From Neospora caninum Liverpool (taxonomy: Eukaryota > Apicomplexa > Conoidasida > Eucoccidiorida > Sarcocystidae), in the NCBI RefSeq assembly GCF_000208865.1, contig NC_018395.1:5318839-5382838 (forward strand): a DNA stretch of 64,000 bases. Reading direction: 5' to 3'. Made by a program: the position numbers and the translations under genes. Every line of letters begins with the position of its first letter. Position 1 is the stretch's first letter. This document shows, one piece after another, positions 59,833-64,000 of this stretch. The notes below the pieces were generated by a model, which made no database searches, was not told where the DNA came from, and saw only the letters and a program-made list of their open reading frames with translations.

Positions 59833-62800
59833 TCACACCGATCCGCACCAACTGGACACCATGGCCCTTCCATTCAGGGCTTGTCTCGCGCGCCACCGTT
59901 CCTTGACCCGGACCATCTGCATGCGCACCTCGGAGCTCAAGGCCTCGGGCGGGAGTTCGCGCAGTAGCCACTCTGGGGCCCACTCGACTGCGTCTGCACA
60001 GCTCCCACGCCACAAGAGGCGAAACTCGCCTTGGCCGTAACAGCTGCGGTACTGGACCACTCGGTGCACGACTCGGGGCGGAGGGAGTTCCAGACGGGAC
60101 TCCGAGGGCGCCGGCGCACGCGGCGGAGAGAGCGAAAGAGAGGCCGTGCTAGGAGACAGCGACGAAGCAGGCGACCGCGTCGACCGGCCTCTTTGCTCCG
60201 GTCGAGACGGGGAGCGCCTTCGCGGAGAGATGGCGTCGGACTGCGAGGCAGACCGGGCGAGCGACGGAGACGCCACGGACTGAGAACGGTTGTTGTCCAC
60301 GGGCTCGTCAGGGGACCCGGAGGAGCCAGGCGCGCACCGACGGGGTAGAGTGCCGGAGCACCTCGCAGGACGTTGCGAAGTTGTCCTCGAATGGCGTCTG
60401 TTCACGTCGGGAACACCTTCCGTCGACGACTCTGACGTGTCGAGGTACCCTTGCCAAGACGGATCATCAGCTGCCTCGGCCAGGGAGGCTGCGACAAAGG
60501 CGTATTCGTCCTGCTGGCTCGCTTCCACTTCTCGGTCTTTCCCGCCTTCCGCGTCCTCTGTCCTGTCGCTCCATTCATGGTCCTCTTCGACGCTGTCTCG
60601 TGCTTCGCCGGGGTTCGCGTGGTCCTCCAGTGGACAGAAATCGGCTGGCGCGTCGCGCGCCCCCCCGCCTGCTCTCCCTTCCTCTCGCATCCCTTTTCGC
60701 TCTCCGTCCTCCTCTTGGTATTGCGCTTCCTCTGGATCTTCTCCTTGGCCGTCTCGGCCCCTCCTGTCTCTCCGCCCGCGTCTCCTGTCGCCCTGGCTCT
60801 CCGCACCCGTCCCCCTGGTCCCCTCACGGCAGGCGTCGCGCCGCAGGTGTCCCCACCGATGGAACTCCTCCCTGCCTAAGACCTCTTCTGACTCCTGCAG
60901 CAGCTCCTCTAGACCTTCGAGATGCTCCTGCGGTTCCCAGGTGTCGTCTGCGGGAAGGTAGTCTTTCCACCTGACCTTGTACCGTTTGGTCCCATCGACG
61001 AGTCGCCGGACGCCGATGATCCGCTCCACCTCGTACAGCTCGACAACTTCTTGGGCGCCTTCGCCGTTCCATCTTAGACACCAGGCGGGCGCAGACTCCG
61101 CCGCAGACGCCCCAGTCGCATCCGCGCTGTCCTCTCCAGCCTCGTCATCCAGGCCGATCTCTCCGCTTTCGTCCGACTCATAGACGTCCTGCTCTCCCTC
61201 CGAGTCCAGGCGGCCCGAGCCTACGGCCGTCGAGCCTCTGAGGCCCCGCCGGAAGGGTGCCGACGGGTCCGAAGGCCCCAGGCCCTCTGGGCCGCCTTCG
61301 CCCCACGCGGGAGCCCCCACAGCGCCGTGCTGTCCCCGTCTGGTCCCTTCGTTGGCGCCTGAACCGGATAACGGCCGGGGAGTCGGAGACCGGTCCCCTG
61401 CCTGGGCCCCCAACGTTTCGAGACGCGGTCGCAGCAGCCCGTTCGAGCTGAGACTCGCGGTGCTCCGCCGCGAACCACTGAGATGACCTTCGTCTGCTTC
61501 TCCCCGGCCTCTTCTCACCGGCTCGTCGCCTCCGGCCTGTCCCTCGCTCCGCCGTGCTCTGTCTCCAAGGTCTCCCACACCCACGTGGGCCGCGTCGGAG
61601 CCGGCGCACGCGGAGACATCGCCGCTGTCAAAGGAGCGACTGTCGGGCGGCCCCGACTCCTGCCGGCCGAAGGAGAGGGTTGCCGCGGCCTGTGCGCGCC
61701 CGAGCGTGAGGGTAGGTGGAGCCAGAACCGAGGTCTCCGATCCGCATCTTTCCCCCGAGGAACTCGCAACGGGCCTTGTGAAGGGCGGGAAGCGAGAAGG
61801 CAGGACATCTGCATGCGAGAAAGAAAGGAATTCAGGAGCTGGAAAGGACTCCAGGTCGGCGCCGTGCATGCTCCTCTCTTGAAAGGCGTCCAAAGCCTCT
61901 GCGCGCTGTGACGAGTCCTCGTTCGCGTTGAAGACGCCGCCCGCCGCGCCATAGGACACGGCTAGCGACGCAAACGGGGGACACCCTGGACAGGGGCCGT
62001 GAGGCATCTCTTCGCGCCCAAGCGCCCCACGCCCTGGCCAGTCCTCGCTTTCAGCCGGATGCGAGTAGCGACGCTCACTCGGACAGACACCCGGGAGCGC
62101 GAACTCCGCACTCGAATGGAGAAGCGCGGAGCCTCCAGAACCCGCACGGGCCCCAGCCTGGGTCGGCCAGGTCCGGAGATCCTCGCGCGCGCTCGGCAAA
62201 GGCGGCGGGAAGCCGCCGACGACGCACGGCGCGACGGGTGGAGACAGGGACGGTTGGAGGGGCAAAGTGGCTGAAGACTGCAGGGGATGCGAGCGAGCAG
62301 GAAACCCGGCGGGAGCTCTTGAAAGACACTCCGCCGCTGGGAGAGAAGGCCCATCCGTTGCATGCGGCGCCCCTCCACCGTTCGCGAGGCGGGTGTCGAA
62401 GAAGGGTCCAGCGGAGGCTGAGGGTGGGAGGAACGCGACTGAAGTCTCTAGAGGATGCGACGAACGCTGCAGGTAGGCCGGCAGGGAGTGCGGGGAAAAG
62501 GAGGTCAGTGCGCGCCGTGGAGTCGCCGCGAACTGAGAGGCGAAACGCCCGCCGTCGGGGACACTGAGACGACGACTGTGAGGAGACGATGTGCACGGGG
62601 CAGTGGGCCCTTCGGCTCGCCTCCCCCCTTCACCCTCTTGGCTAGCCAGCCTTCTCGGGCCTCCTGCCTCCTGAGAAACTGCGGTCGCCCGCGCCGCGTC
62701 CCCGGGTGAAACGGGAAGAGGCGGGAGGTGCCCGGGCGCCGCGGCCCACGGGGCCTGTCTCTCTGCGCGCCACATCTCCTGGCTCTCGGCGTCCAGGGGC

Positions 62801-64000
62801 GCACCCTCATTTAAAAAGCCGGCAGGGCGCCGCATCCGGTCTCCTGGAGCCGGAGCAGCGAGACGCCTCGCGCCAGGCAAGTCCGCAGAGGAGGCGCGCC
62901 GCGAAGCGTGACCCAAAAAAGCGCTGTGCACGAGTTCCGGCGCATCGCCGTCTCTCCCCGCCGAAGGCACTGGCTGCGAGACACGCCGGCCGGGCTCTCT
63001 CGGCCACCCATCGGGATTCACAGCCGCGCCGTCACCCACGAAGGGCGGCCAACGTGAAGGCGCCGACTGGAGATAACGCCCAGACAGGCCTGTAGCATAG
63101 GGAGACAGTCCCGGCGAACAGCCTGAGATGAACTGGGTTGCCGAGGCGTCGGCGTTCGCCGCGATTTGCCCCCGCCGCGACTCTTCGGCATGCGTCGGCT
63201 GGCTAGAAAGGCCCTCGGGCGGTCGACGGCCTTCCCCGCCTTCCGCCTGCAGCCGAAAAGATGGCGAAAGCGGGAAATTCGCGGAGCCGTGAGCGGCGCC
63301 AGGCAGCGCGGCAAGGGGCTGCGTAAGCCTCTCCTGTCCACAAAGAGGCTGCGATATCGACGAAGGCGGCAGCGTCTCTGGCCCGGTCGAAAGCCCGACT
63401 TCCTGCGGGTAGCGGAACGCAGGCCCAGGTGCCCATGGAGCTGCCACGACACCTGCCGGCGCGACTTGTCTCCTTGCAGTGTCGCGTTCAGAGTTTCCAG
63501 CACACTCGCCGCCACAGTCAGCCGTTCGCTGGCCACTCACCTGCTCACCTCGCTCTCGGTCTTCGCCCCTCCCGGCGAGATCTACGGATCCGGCAGACCC
63601 GGGGTCGGTGCGCCAACTGAAGGCGCCGGTGCCCACCTCCGCGGGTTCTTGGCTCGGAGACCTCCGGGTTACCGCAGGATTTCCAGTAGCCGGGAGGGCC
63701 AAATCTCTGTCGTGGATGTTTCCGTCGTGTCTGGAGAAAAACGCGTCTCTTTGAGACCTCGAACCCGCCAGCTCCCACGGGGCTGTGCCGCCCGCCGGCG
63801 CCGACACCTCGAGACGCGGTCGGCGAGCTAGCGGAGCTTCGCCTGATAGCTGTCTTTCCGTGCGTCTTCCTGCAGAGCTTTCCGGCAGTTGCACTCGCCG
63901 TTCACGGGCGTCCTGAAAAACGCCGCTCGTCCCGCTGGTCCGAAACACCCCCGCAAGTGGAGAAAGACCCAGCCGGGGGTCAGCGGACGACGACGGCGAA
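59833..64000 (-). CDS. Large chromodomain protein, 5'-partial
   Basis: A single open frame of nearly 1390 codons, stop at 59833-59835, still open at the right edge, so the N-terminus lies outside. Most is low-complexity, rich in Pro, Ser, Gly, Ala, Arg and Glu. The recognisable part is a chromodomain at about 60890-61050: LYEVERIIGVRRL, KRYKVRWKDYLPADDTWEPQEHLEGLEEL. The three aromatic-cage positions that bind methyl-lysine (Tyr of LYEVE, Trp of VRWKDY, Tyr of KDY) are present as in HP1 proteins, so histone methyl-lysine binding is expected. A Glu/Arg-rich charged region follows (about 60540-60890). The last 70 residues (VVQYRS ... EFRLLWRGS ... EWAPEWLL) resemble a second, degenerate chromo fold. 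In T. gondii, Chromo1 is a known heterochromatin/centromere-associated chromodomain protein; this could be that gene or another, which I cannot decide. Nuclear location is inferred. Confidence 0.85.
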   Translation of the reverse strand, partial: SPSSSADPRLGLSPLAGVFRTSGTSGVFQDARERRVQLPESSAGRRTERQLSGEAPLARRPRLEVSAPAGGTAPWELAGSRSQRDAFFSRHDGNIHDRDLALPATGNPAVTRRSPSQEPAEVGTGAFSWRTDPGSAGSVDLAGRGEDRERGEQVSGQRTADCGGECAGNSERDTARRQVAPAGVVAAPWAPGPAFRYPQEVGLSTGPETLPPSSISQPLCGQERLTQPLAALPGAAHGSANFPLSPSFRLQAEGGEGRRPPEGLSSQPTHAEESRRGQIAANADASATQFISGCSPGLSPYATGLSGRYLQSAPSRWPPFVGDGAAVNPDGWPREPGRRVSQPVPSAGRDGDAPELVHSAFLGHASRRASSADLPGARRLAAPAPGDRMRRPAGFLNEGAPLDAESQEMWRAERQAPWAAAPGHLPPLPVSPGDAARATAVSQEAGGPRRLASQEGEGGRRAEGPTAPCTSSPHSRRLSVPDGGRFASQFAATPRRALTSFSPHSLPAYLQRSSHPLETSVAFLPPSASAGPFFDTRLANGGGAPHATDGPSLPAAECLSRAPAGFPARSHPLQSSATLPLQPSLSPPVAPCVVGGFPPPLPSAREDLRTWPTQAGARAGSGGSALLHSSAEFALPGVCPSERRYSHPAESEDWPGRGALGREEMPHGPCPGCPPFASLAVSYGAAGGVFNANEDSSQRAEALDAFQERSMHGADLESFPAPEFLSFSHADVLPSRFPPFTRPVASSSGERCGSETSVLAPPTLTLGRAQAAATLSFGRQESGPPDSRSFDSGDVSACAGSDAAHVGVGDLGDRARRSEGQAGGDEPVRRGRGEADEGHLSGSRRSTASLSSNGLLRPRLETLGAQAGDRSPTPRPLSGSGANEGTRRGQHGAVGAPAWGEGGPEGLGPSDPSAPFRRGLRGSTAVGSGRLDSEGEQDVYESDESGEIGLDDEAGEDSADATGASAAESAPAWCLRWNGEGAQEVVELYEVERIIGVRRLVDGTKRYKVRWKDYLPADDTWEPQEHLEGLEELLQESEEVLGREEFHRWGHLRRDACREGTRGTGAESQGDRRRGRRDRRGRDGQGEDPEEAQYQEEDGERKGMREEGRAGGGARDAPADFCPLEDHANPGEARDSVEEDHEWSDRTEDAEGGKDREVEASQQDEYAFVAASLAEAADDPSWQGYLDTSESSTEGVPDVNRRHSRTTSQRPARCSGTLPRRCAPGSSGSPDEPVDNNRSQSVASPSLARSASQSDAISPRRRSPSRPEQRGRSTRSPASSLSPSTASLSLSPPRAPAPSESRLELPPPRVVHRVVQYRSCYGQGEFRLLWRGSCADAVEWAPEWLLRELPPEALSSEVRMQMVRVKERWRARQALNGRAMVSSWCGSV

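Noticed and set aside
60290..60974. Frames of about 200 codons on the + strand within the chromodomain gene
   Set aside because: Antisense shadows of a GC-rich, low-complexity coding exon; the - strand reading contains a true chromodomain.
1..64000. Bacterial-type features: operons, CRISPR arrays, riboswitches, insertion sequences
   Set aside because: The genes are intron-rich and eukaryotic; no regularly spaced repeats with unique spacers, transposase or terminal-repeat element were seen.

Overview
The window reads as nuclear DNA of a tissue-cyst-forming coccidian, most likely Toxoplasma gondii or a very close relative (Hammondia, Neospora). The evidence is: GC-balanced sequence; many short GT-AG introns with pyrimidine-rich acceptors; a secreted insulinase-family protease of the toxolysin type; a dense-granule-like secreted membrane protein; an apicomplexan-style RAP-domain protein; and several TA microsatellites. 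Species was judged from gene content only; no database search was possible. Exon borders were placed by hand from splice signals, reading phase and family conservation.

Left part (1-24,000, all recognised genes on the + strand): a WDR26/GID7-type WD40 protein cut by the left edge; a poorly supported small gene near 4.4 kb; an intronless gene for a secreted two-hydrophobic-segment protein (5734-6465) with a perfect 19-bp hairpin upstream; a 12-exon M16 metalloprotease with signal peptide and an unusual 16-cysteine insert (9012-16478); a secreted protein of unknown function with a GH18-like motif (18151-19448); a tiny candidate acylated protein (19653-20355); and CFAP298, a cilium/flagellum motility factor (21226-23916).

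Middle part (25,000-45,700): proteasome lid deubiquitinase RPN11 on the - strand, divergent from a RAP-domain (probably mitochondrial RNA-binding) protein on the + strand; tRNAs for initiator Met, Trp and Pro; glutamine-dependent NAD+ synthetase between the Trp and Pro tRNAs; and a divergent Arf-like GTPase on the - strand.

Right part (45,700-64,000): a 3.1-kb divergent spacer, the 13-exon small-subunit-processome protein UTP21/WDR36 with microsatellite-rich introns, a 2.2-kb convergent spacer, and a large single-exon chromodomain protein (- strand) running off the right edge.

The genes are not an operon or pathway. They are housekeeping functions (protein turnover, ribosome assembly, NAD synthesis, tRNAs, chromatin) interspersed with lineage-specific secreted proteins and one flagellar gene presumably used only in the microgamete. 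Nothing looks like a mobile element, CRISPR array or bacterial defence system.
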